A stretch of 11,613 nt of DNA from Elusimicrobiota bacterium (GTDB lineage: Bacteria > CG03). Below the pieces are notes generated by a model. It was not told the DNA's origin, made no database searches, and saw only the letters and a list, made by a program, of their open reading frames with translations. The DNA lies in NCBI GenBank assembly GCA_021161625.1, contig JAGHAG010000095.1:1-11613 (forward strand), given 5' to 3'. Every line of letters starts with the position of its first letter. The first letter of the stretch is position 1. Below are positions 5,143-11,613 of the stretch, piece by piece. A program made the position numbers and the translations under genes.

Positions 5143-7165
5143 ATCTGACAACCACAACTCCTGTTCTCTGAAAAAAATTCTTATCTTTATCCTGAGTGAG
5201 CCAGGGAAAATCATTTGTTGCCTGAACCTGTATCATATAAAAACCTGGCTCAACAAACTGACCTCTATCATTTTTACCATCCCATGAAAATTGGATTAAA
5301 GAACCCTGCACCCAGCCAAACTTTACATACTCATCCTTTACAAGGTTTCTTATGAGATTGCCCCTTATATCAAAAATTTTTATACTCACAGGAACCTCTG
5401 CATAAAGAGGCACATCTCCTATTGCAGAAGGGGAGTCGTTTGAAGCAAAGAAAAAGGAAATCACGGTTGTATTTTGAGAACCTCTTTCAGGATTAAAAAC
5501 TCTTGGCTGGGTTTTGAGTTTTGTAATTCCTGAATGGACGCCATCCCACAGAGTGTAATCCTCAACAATCTCAAAAATTCCACTCTGATTTATTCTTACA
5601 ATCAGAGGCTTTCCGTATCCAACCTGCTGGTCTGCATCTATATCCGCTCTCTCCCCTCCAACAGGAATCCACTCCTCTCCATTGTAAAAATAAGCAATCA
5701 TATAGGAAGAGTCCAGAGAAAGAAGAGGTCTTCTGAAATTTACAACAATCGGTTTTGAAAAATAGTTTATCTCATTTCCATAAATATCCCTGACAATAAT
5801 TTCTCTGATGTAACCTGTTTCTCTCAAGCCACTTTTCTGTGAAAGAGAAGGAACTTCCTCAGGCACTCTGATATTTATATAAACATCATAAGCAAATGTG
5901 CCATCATAAACCGTTATCTCAACATCTCCGGGAAAAAGAATTCCTGTGTAAATCTCATTGCCATAAATATCTGTCTGCACTGTGCCCTGTTTTGAAATTC
6001 TTGCATCAAAATCCTCAACACTTAAAGCATCTTCGTAAACTCTTATGCAAAATGGCTTTGCAAAATATGTGGAATTCTGGTTATAAAGAGCATCCTCTAT
6101 CCATTCCTCGGCAGATGAAGGTGAAATTGAGGATTTATTAGAACATTTACCCTCTGCCTTTATAAGAAATGTCCCTTCATCAGAAAGGTCTTCATCAATA
6201 AATCCATCTCCATCATTATCCTCTCCATCATTTGCTTCTTCATCAATCAAACCGTCTCCATCATTGTCTTTGCCATCTTTTGAATACATAAAAGAATCCC
6301 TGTCACAGATTGAAACATTTCCTGATTTATCAATTGCTGCAAGAACATATTCAATGTCACAGGTAACCTCACTGCCATCAATATCGTAAGCATAGGTTGT
6401 ATCTTTTGCAGAGGACATCTGAACTTTCTTATAGGTGGTATCTCCCTTTTTTCTGTAATAAAGCAGGGCTGTGCCATTAAAGGTTGAAGCACCATCATAA
6501 TCCCTGAAAATTGCCTTTATGCTTATACCTGCTCTCTTTATTGTTCTTGTTGTTATTCCCCATGGGTGGCCTGTATCACTTGTATCAAGGTTGTCAGCAA
6601 AACTCTGAGGGTCATGCTCAAGACCATCCTCATCTTCATCTGCAATTCCATTGTTTGCAGTTCCATTATAGGTACCTGCACTGCCATCATCCTCATCATC
6701 GTCTGTATCCCACTGGTGAACAATATAAGGCGGGGTATAATCTGGCTCTGTCACAGTAATTCTGAAGGGATTGTCTCTTGCAATTTGAAAATTTGTAACC
6801 GCTCCTGAAGAACAGAAGCAGTAATTTGTCCCATCCACTCTTGCAAAATAATAATAGTCAAAATAACCTTTATTTTGCGGGGTTAGAACCGCTGTGTAAG
6901 AACCAAAGGACACCTCTGTCATCTGCGTATAGGTATAACTGAAACTTTCATGACCTCCATCAGCATAATAAAGCCGAACATTTGATATTGAAGAAGCAGA
7001 TGAGATTGAAAGCCAGAAAGAAACTGTCTCTCCTTTTAAAATGTCAGTTGAGGAAACAACCTGAGAAAAATTTTGAGCAAAAACAAAGGTACCAAGAAAA
7101 CAAACAAAAAGAATAATTCCACATCTGGTTAAACGTTTAACCACAGGATATGGTTTTAAATTCAC
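5141..7165 (-). CDS. Secreted protein with acidic repeats and FlgD-like Ig domain
   Basis: A 674-residue protein. Residues 10-30 (KRLTRCGIILFVCFLGTFVFA) form a signal peptide. Residues 153-185 are very acidic and rich in D and E. Residues 297-328 hold two 16-residue tandem units built on DNDGDGxIDE, a calcium-loop type. From about 593 the sequence VSIKIFDIRGNLIRNL, then FSWDGKNDRGQFVEPGFYMIQV, matches the FlgD-like Ig fold, which also serves as a C-terminal sorting domain in type IX-like systems. The last strand ends GVVVVR. The start is GTG, backed by GAGGG (7173-7177) seven bases upstream and by a 4-base GTGA overlap with the preceding gene, so translation is probably coupled. It is probably a surface or periplasmic binding or scaffold protein; no enzymatic domain is seen. 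Confidence 0.8.
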   Translation of the reverse strand: MNLKPYPVVKRLTRCGIILFVCFLGTFVFAQNFSQVVSSTDILKGETVSFWLSISSASSISNVRLYYADGGHESFSYTYTQMTEVSFGSYTAVLTPQNKGYFDYYYFARVDGTNYCFCSSGAVTNFQIARDNPFRITVTEPDYTPPYIVHQWDTDDDEDDGSAGTYNGTANNGIADEDEDGLEHDPQSFADNLDTSDTGHPWGITTRTIKRAGISIKAIFRDYDGASTFNGTALLYYRKKGDTTYKKVQMSSAKDTTYAYDIDGSEVTCDIEYVLAAIDKSGNVSICDRDSFMYSKDGKDNDGDGLIDEEANDGEDNDGDGFIDEDLSDEGTFLIKAEGKCSNKSSISPSSAEEWIEDALYNQNSTYFAKPFCIRVYEDALSVEDFDARISKQGTVQTDIYGNEIYTGILFPGDVEITVYDGTFAYDVYINIRVPEEVPSLSQKSGLRETGYIREIIVRDIYGNEINYFSKPIVVNFRRPLLSLDSSYMIAYFYNGEEWIPVGGERADIDADQQVGYGKPLIVRINQSGIFEIVEDYTLWDGVHSGITKLKTQPRVFNPERGSQNTTVISFFFASNDSPSAIGDVPLYAEVPVSIKIFDIRGNLIRNLVKDEYVKFGWVQGSLIQFSWDGKNDRGQFVEPGFYMIQVQATNDFPWLTQDKDKNFFQRTGVVVVR

Positions 7166-8820
7166 AGCCCTACCCTCATTTCAAAAAGAATTTTTCTTAA
7201 AGGTTTTACATCTTCAACTGCTTTCCTTATGTGCTCCTGCCAGTAATTTATTGAAAGTTTTGCTATTTTGCTTATCCTTGCCTCATATCCAATCCCACCA
7301 AGAATTGAAGTTCCGTGGGAAGAGGCTGTTTCAAATTCAAAATCAGGATATAATTGAGATTGAATAGAAGAATCCAAATTCTTAACAATCTGAAAATTCA
7401 ACTTAAAGGTTGTGTTTTTTGTTGTATCAAATTCAAAAAAGGTTGAAAAAACACTTTCCTTTAACTCAGACGAAGTTTTCGGAGCGGATGTATCCTGATA
7501 GACCTCAAAATTATTACCTGCAAACTTCAAAGTTAATCTTTTACCTGCCTTATGAAAATAAATTTTAGAATAAGTAAAGACATTTTTTACAGGACAGTTC
7601 TGGTCATGTGGATTTGTCAGAATATCAAAGTCATAGGAGTTTTTTCTTATCTGTGTCCCTGTCTTTAAAGCAAGGGTTCTTCCTGCCCATGAAATTTCTC
7701 CTGCAAAAGCAACACCATTTTTTTTGCCATTGTTGAAGGGAATTTGAACAGATGTTGCTTGGGTCTCATAAAGAAGTGCATCTATTTTCGTAGGCACAGG
7801 TTTTGAAACATACTCCTCAAGAATTCTGTTAAAACTCACCTCACCCTTTATTAAAAATTTCTTTAGTTTTAATTTTACATCACATGAACCTGTGAGATTT
7901 CTTGCAAATCTCTCTGCCACAAGAGTTGCAGTTGAAATCCCTGCCTCTTCAAGAAGTTCGTCATTTGTCTTTGTGTTTTGGGTATCCCATGGGTCAAGAA
8001 GAGATGCATTCTCCCATCTGAAAACATCTCTCATTGTTGCTGTAAAACCAAACTGAGTAACTTTTCCTCCTGCCTTTAACCTTACACCGTAAATACTCTG
8101 ATGTGCCTGATCCTGTTCGTTTATGTCAAGAATTGAATTGTTGTTCGCATCAAGAATTAATCTTCCTGTTGCAGGGTCAACCTCAAGCCCTGAAACCTCA
8201 TCGGTTGTGTTATCATCAACAACAAAAAACTTGAAAAATTTCAGATATTCAAAAACAATCCCCTGCATTCCAATACCAAGAGGAACTTCCTCTGCTCTGT
8301 AAAAAATGGAATTTTCATAGGGAAAGAATTTTTCTTCCCAATCAGAAACCCTTACAGGAGAAAAAAGAATAAGTGGTGTAAAATTTACAATTGGCTTTTC
8401 AAAGTTAAAAATTTTCTCATTGTGAAAAACAGTGATTTTTCCGCGAGAAACAGGAATTTGTAAGCTTGCCCTGTGCAGGGAAAAAGACCAGTAATACCAT
8501 TTTGTATAGTACTTATCCAGTTGCCCCTCTTCATTTGTTATTGCCCTTATGTCCACATCTGCTTTAACATCTTTCGGAGTTTTTATTGAAAAAACAATTC
8601 CTGCTATGTTTTGAGGTGCCTGGGAAAATCTCCAGACAGTCCCTTTTATTTTTTCCTGAGAATTGTATTCTAGAGGAAGACGACCTATAAATCTCGGTTT
8701 TACTGAAATTGATACTTTTTTCTCCTTAAATTTTTTTATTTCCGAAGTGGCAGTGGAAATAAGAACACCTTCCTGTGCATAAAGCACGCTCAAGAAAATT
8801 AAAAATATAAATTTTTTCAT
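7162..8820 (-). CDS. Predicted outer-membrane beta-barrel protein, unrecognised family
   Basis: A 552-residue protein not matched to a named family. Residues 1-15 (MKKFIFLIFLSVLYA) form a signal peptide with cleavage before QEG. The rest is long alternating hydrophobic and polar strands with little helix, and the C-terminal third (for example TLKFAGNNFEV, FSTFFEFDTTKNTTFKLNFQI, LSINYWQEH) looks like barrel hairpins. DANNNSILDINE (224-235) has the residue spacing of an EF-hand-type calcium loop, probably in an exposed loop. ATG at 8820 is chosen over TTG at 8823 because AGGAGG (8825-8830) lies four bases before it. That site overlaps the TAG stop of the preceding gene, eight bases away. A porin or large surface barrel is the best guess. 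Confidence 0.72.
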   Translation of the reverse strand: MKKFIFLIFLSVLYAQEGVLISTATSEIKKFKEKKVSISVKPRFIGRLPLEYNSQEKIKGTVWRFSQAPQNIAGIVFSIKTPKDVKADVDIRAITNEEGQLDKYYTKWYYWSFSLHRASLQIPVSRGKITVFHNEKIFNFEKPIVNFTPLILFSPVRVSDWEEKFFPYENSIFYRAEEVPLGIGMQGIVFEYLKFFKFFVVDDNTTDEVSGLEVDPATGRLILDANNNSILDINEQDQAHQSIYGVRLKAGGKVTQFGFTATMRDVFRWENASLLDPWDTQNTKTNDELLEEAGISTATLVAERFARNLTGSCDVKLKLKKFLIKGEVSFNRILEEYVSKPVPTKIDALLYETQATSVQIPFNNGKKNGVAFAGEISWAGRTLALKTGTQIRKNSYDFDILTNPHDQNCPVKNVFTYSKIYFHKAGKRLTLKFAGNNFEVYQDTSAPKTSSELKESVFSTFFEFDTTKNTTFKLNFQIVKNLDSSIQSQLYPDFEFETASSHGTSILGGIGYEARISKIAKLSINYWQEHIRKAVEDVKPLRKILFEMRVGL

Positions 8821-8824
8821 CAAT

Positions 8825-8830
8825 CCTCCT
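8825..8830 (-). promoter_or_regulatory. Ribosome binding site overlapping the upstream stop codon
   Basis: A strong AGGAGG four bases before the ATG at 8820. It is shared with the TAG stop (8831-8829) of the preceding gene, as expected for tightly packed operon genes, and it selects ATG over TTG. Confidence 0.8.
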
Positions 8831-10505
8831 AAAACTCAACTGAAAACTTTGCTATAAAAATATCCTCTGTATTTTTCACAAGCCCTGTTGCAACATCAAT
8901 ACCAGGTTCTCTTTTTTCATATCTTGCAGAGAAAAAACTCTTCTGCGTAATTTGATGCCTGAATTCAAAACCCCAGAAAAAATGCCTTAACTCATCATAG
9001 GCATAGACCCAGTCATCTGTTGAGGATGGGTCAAGATAATAGGGAGAGGATTCCTTAGGATAAAATTTCTTAAGTTTCTCAAACTCACCGAGGAAATAAA
9101 GATACTCATCAAGATTTCTCGTAAAAAAATTGTCAATCACAAGAAAATCCGCACTCAAAGAAGTTTTTTGAGATGCCTTAAAAATACCCTTTACAAAAAA
9201 GTGCTTTGAAAAAACCGACTCATCCCATATTGGCTTTTCCATCTTTTTAAGAAAAAGAAAACTGTGCAGTCTAAACCTTTCTGAAACAGGAAATCTGACT
9301 TCAGGTTTCAATCCTGTCATTTTTCTTTCATCATAGGTGGAACCTGTATAATAATAATTTATGCTCTGGCATTTTAAAGAAAGATACAAATCATTGTTAT
9401 CAAATGGTGTTATATCAATCTGAATATCTCTCACAGGGAAGTCACCGCTTTGATTTGTCTTGTAATCATAGTAAACAAAAACTTTTCCATAAAAGGCGTT
9501 GAAATTACCTCTCATATTAAAACCTTTTTCATCTGAATAAAATCTTGCAAGAAGTGGAGAAAATCTTTCCCCTATGCTTCTGTATGAAATCTCAAAATCT
9601 GCATTCTGCTTTTGTGCTTTTATTTTAATCATCCATGCAAAACCTTTATCAAAAACAAGGTCGTTTCTTGAAACATAGTTTGCAAATGTCTGAGCAATCT
9701 GGGGCATAAGGAAAACCCCATCTGACAGAGGAAAACTGCCATCAATTCCTGCATTCCATGCGGACTCCTCATGGGTAGCGACAGCTCGGTCACTTCTCCA
9801 CGACTTTCTTATGTATGTAAAACCAACTTTTTTTTGAGTTCCTCTTTTTATTCTTCCTGCAACAAAATAAGAATCTGCAAATTCTTTTGTGCCATCATAG
9901 TTAACATAATACTGGGAATATCTGTCTATTCCGAGCACCCTCAAACTCAAATCTTTTTTTTCAAAATCAACCTCAATCCCCTGACAATCCTTGCCATCCC
10001 AGCCAAGAGGCCATTCATAGGTCCTCATTGGTGACTCTTCAAATAGAAACCTTACCACTCCCCCTGGTTTAAAAAGACCCATCGGGTCATCAAAAGGAGA
10101 TGGAGATGTTTTTAAAAAGAAAAGAGCTTTTGCAAAACCCCTTCTGTAATCAAATGTTGCTCTGTTTAAATAAATTGGTCTCTCATTATAAACAAGGTCA
10201 TTTGAAGAATCCATTGAAAAAGAAAAAAAGGAATTTATGCTTTTGGTTTTTAGGGAAAAATTAAAATTTATGTTGTGTGAGGGTTCACTTGGTGAAAGTG
10301 GCCAGACATCCAGCCAGGAGGAAAGAGTGTTGTCTCCTTCCCATGAATAAAGTTTCATAAGAGGTGGGAAATTTGAAAGATGAAAACTTTTATCGCGTCT
10401 GTCTTTTTCAAAACTGTAAATGGCATTATAATTTCCTGAAATTTTCAGAAAATCCTCACAAAAGACAAAACCACTGAAAATAAAAAAAACAATAACTTTC
10501 TTCAT
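8829..10505 (-). CDS. Predicted outer-membrane beta-barrel protein
   Basis: A 558-residue protein that I do not recognise as a named family. Residues 1-16 (MKKVIVFFIFSGFVFC) form a signal peptide. FVFC does not fit the usual lipobox, so it is probably not a lipoprotein. The body is dense in aromatic, alternating strands such as FNFSLKTKSINSFFSFSM, KVFVYYDYKT and FFWGFEFRHQI. It ends AKFSVEF with a terminal phenylalanine, the usual C-terminal signature for BAM-inserted barrels. Its ATG overlaps the previous stop by one base (TAATG) and has no clear ribosome binding site, so it is probably translated by coupling to the PorV/PorQ-like gene upstream. It may be a large porin or a surface-binding barrel; the substrate is unknown. 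Confidence 0.74.
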   Translation of the reverse strand: MKKVIVFFIFSGFVFCEDFLKISGNYNAIYSFEKDRRDKSFHLSNFPPLMKLYSWEGDNTLSSWLDVWPLSPSEPSHNINFNFSLKTKSINSFFSFSMDSSNDLVYNERPIYLNRATFDYRRGFAKALFFLKTSPSPFDDPMGLFKPGGVVRFLFEESPMRTYEWPLGWDGKDCQGIEVDFEKKDLSLRVLGIDRYSQYYVNYDGTKEFADSYFVAGRIKRGTQKKVGFTYIRKSWRSDRAVATHEESAWNAGIDGSFPLSDGVFLMPQIAQTFANYVSRNDLVFDKGFAWMIKIKAQKQNADFEISYRSIGERFSPLLARFYSDEKGFNMRGNFNAFYGKVFVYYDYKTNQSGDFPVRDIQIDITPFDNNDLYLSLKCQSINYYYTGSTYDERKMTGLKPEVRFPVSERFRLHSFLFLKKMEKPIWDESVFSKHFFVKGIFKASQKTSLSADFLVIDNFFTRNLDEYLYFLGEFEKLKKFYPKESSPYYLDPSSTDDWVYAYDELRHFFWGFEFRHQITQKSFFSARYEKREPGIDVATGLVKNTEDIFIAKFSVEF

Positions 10506-11371
10506 TAAAATCTAAACTGCGCAGAAATTCTCAATGGATTTCCAAGGTCTCCAAAATAAAAATAATTTATGGAAATTGAAAAATTCCTGATGGAAATCCC
10601 TGAACCCATCCACACCCCCGAGGAACTCCCTGCATCTTCAAAACCCGTGCTGTATCCTGCATCCAAATCAAGGGAAAGGGCTTCTTCTCTGTAAAGAGAA
10701 AAATTCATTCCGCCTGAAAATTTCATATTCTCATCTCTTGCCTTTGAAAGAGAAATTCCAATTCTGCCTTTTTTTACATTTTTTAAGATTCCTGCACCAA
10801 AAGTTAAAGGAAGGGGGGATGACTTTTCTCTCATTTCAGTCATTAACCCCAGATTTCTCAAAAATAATGAAAACTCAAAATTTCTCTTTTTGAGAAGTCC
10901 ACCAACAGAAACAGCCCCACCCTGAGCCGACTCCTTATATATCTTTTCCTCTATGCTTGAAAGAGAAATTCCCAACTTTAAATCTGTTCGGCCTGTAACA
11001 ATACCAAGAGAAATTCTGTGAGAGGGAGCAGTATAACTTTCTGCTGCTGTCTTCTGCGTCAGTGTTGTGTGGGGAATTTCTCCAGAATCAAGAAATGTTC
11101 CTGAAATGCCGAAAACTCCTCCATTAAAAGGAATTGAAAATCCAAAATATCCAATTCTGACATCCTCAATCCAGAAGTTATAAGCAATACCCAGTTCCTT
11201 TTTATCTTTAAGAAAGGCAGGATTGTGCCAGAAAGAAAAAACACCTTTCTTAAAGAGAGAAGATGCCTCAACAGGATAAGCAGGCGAAATTTTCAAAAAT
11301 GAAACTCCTGACTCATAACCATAAACACAAAAACAAAAAACAAAAAATAAAAATAAAAATCTCTTATTCAT
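10505..11371 (-). CDS. PorV/PorQ-like outer-membrane protein, first gene of cluster
   Basis: A 288-residue protein. Residues 1-18 (MNKRFLFLFFVFCFCVYG) form a signal peptide. The mature part begins SGVSFLKISPAYPVEASSLFKKGVFSFWHNPAFL, which follows the PorV/PorQ plan of GxxFLKI followed by NPAxL. Strands with GIAYNFWIEDVRIGYFGFSIPF come next. The ending NYFYFGDLGNPLRISAQFRF is a good match to this family's last strands, with terminal phenylalanine. ATG at 11371 is preferred over ATG at 11383 because GGAGG (11377-11381) lies five bases before it, while the upper ATG has no such site. It opens the leftward cluster. It is paralogous in type to the 4276-5106 product, but the two are not close copies. 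Confidence 0.85.
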   Translation of the reverse strand: MNKRFLFLFFVFCFCVYGYESGVSFLKISPAYPVEASSLFKKGVFSFWHNPAFLKDKKELGIAYNFWIEDVRIGYFGFSIPFNGGVFGISGTFLDSGEIPHTTLTQKTAAESYTAPSHRISLGIVTGRTDLKLGISLSSIEEKIYKESAQGGAVSVGGLLKKRNFEFSLFLRNLGLMTEMREKSSPLPLTFGAGILKNVKKGRIGISLSKARDENMKFSGGMNFSLYREEALSLDLDAGYSTGFEDAGSSSGVWMGSGISIRNFSISINYFYFGDLGNPLRISAQFRF

Positions 11372-11376
11372 ACCAA

Positions 11377-11381
11377 CCTCC
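11377..11381 (-). promoter_or_regulatory. Ribosome binding site of the first gene
   Basis: GGAGG five bases before the ATG at 11371. It selects this start over the in-frame ATG at 11383. Confidence 0.8.
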
Positions 11382-11438
11382 ATCTACATTCCACAGTATT
11401 TTATTTTATCCCTCTTCCACCGTTCTACCTTTTCTTTT

Positions 11439-11478
11439 AGTTGATAAGTTAAAAAGTTGACAAGTTGATAAGGCAAAA
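11439..11478 (+). repeat. Octamer array AGTTGATA type
   Basis: Five consecutive 8-base units: AGTTGATA, AGTTAAAA, AGTTGACA, AGTTGATA, AGGCAAAA. The reverse strand reads like TATCAACT, related in style to the ACTTTATC-type units found nearby. Confidence 0.8.
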
Positions 11479-11479
11479 T

Positions 11480-11527
11480 CCCCCCTCTGTTTCTCCCCCC
11501 TCTTAGGGGGGAGATTAAGTAGGGGGG
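11480..11527. repeat. Nested C-run / G-run palindrome
   Basis: The inner stem TCTCCCCCC / GGGGGGAGA (11492-11500 with 11506-11514) is 9 bp with a 5-base loop. The outer stem CCCCCCT / AGGGGGG (11480-11486 with 11521-11527) is 7 bp. Such nested poly-C/poly-G palindromes are typical of small non-autonomous intergenic elements. It would fold strongly on either strand. Confidence 0.75.
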
Positions 11528-11531
11528 TCTC

Positions 11532-11611
11532 ACCTTTTTCACTTTTCTACTTGTCATCTTGTCTCCATATCTCCATATCACTTTATCACCTTGTCACTTA
11601 GTCACCCTGTC
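11532..11611 (+). repeat. Degenerate octamer array at window edge
   Basis: About ten units of 7-9 bases, mostly 8: for example ATCTTGTC, TCCATATC, TCCATATC, ACTTTATC, ACCTTGTC, ACTTAGTC, ACCCTGTC. It shares 15 exact bases (11557-11571) with 191-205. It runs to the window edge and may continue. Confidence 0.82.
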
Positions 11612-11613
11612 AC

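Larger units (their letters stand above)
11384..11613. other. Repeat-rich leader upstream of the cluster
   Basis: No gene is credible here. It holds two octamer-period arrays (11439-11478 and 11532-11611) and a nested C-run/G-run palindrome (11480-11527). A -10-like TAAAAT on the minus strand (11408-11403) lies about 30 bases before the first start codon, but I see no good -35 at the right distance, so no promoter is called. The cluster's promoter may lie in this stretch or beyond the window. Confidence 0.5.

Noticed and set aside
5105..5287. Plus-strand open frame starting in the heptamer array
   Set aside because: It is antisense to the end of the FlgD-domain gene and owes its openness to the stop-free heptamer repeat.
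10456..10505. Lipoprotein signal in the 8829-10505 product
   Set aside because: The cysteine is preceded by FVF, which does not fit the usual lipobox, and the protein otherwise looks like a barrel.
11403..11408. Minus-strand -10 promoter box TAAAAT
   Set aside because: No acceptable -35 lies at the right spacing, and AT-rich sequence makes such boxes common by chance.
11384..11581. Small minus-strand open frame upstream of the first gene
   Set aside because: It lies entirely in octamer repeats and the poly-C/poly-G palindrome, so it is translated repeat rather than a protein.

Overview
The window reads as part of an AT-rich genome from an uncultivated Gram-negative-type bacterium. Six real genes all lie on the minus strand. 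All six products carry an N-terminal signal sequence or signal anchor, and at least four look like outer-membrane beta-barrel proteins. PorV/PorQ-like barrels, a FlgD-like C-terminal Ig domain, a dockerin and carboxypeptidase-regulatory-like repeats recall Desantisbacteria, Omnitrophica, WOR-3 or similar candidate phyla. That placement is inference from memory, not a search result.

Transcription runs from right to left. Five genes form a compact run: a PorV/PorQ-like protein (11371-10505), two unrecognised large outer-membrane barrels (10505-8829 and 8820-7162), a secreted FlgD-Ig protein with acidic calcium-type repeats (7165-5141), and a second PorV/PorQ-like barrel (5106-4276). Junctions are TAATG (1-bp overlap), an 8-bp gap, GTGA (4-bp overlap) and a 34-bp gap. 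After a 192-bp spacer with a GC-rich inverted-repeat element comes a 1240-residue exported glycoside hydrolase family 57 (GH57) enzyme (4083-361) with a C-terminal dockerin. A cell-surface system for binding or processing alpha-glucan, with PorV-like factors helping assembly or export, is a reasonable but unproven reading.

The spacers are unusual. Position 1-360 and 11384-11613 are patchworks of short-period tandem repeats (7-mer CTATCCT, 8-mers of the ACTTTATC type) and perfect hairpins. The 7-mer array also occurs in both orientations around the start of the 4276-5106 gene. There it supplies the Shine-Dalgarno sequence, encodes much of the signal-peptide core, and can fold into a roughly 20-bp stem that would hide the Shine-Dalgarno sequence. 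This is the most distinctive signal in the window. No rRNA, tRNA, CRISPR array or transposase was seen.
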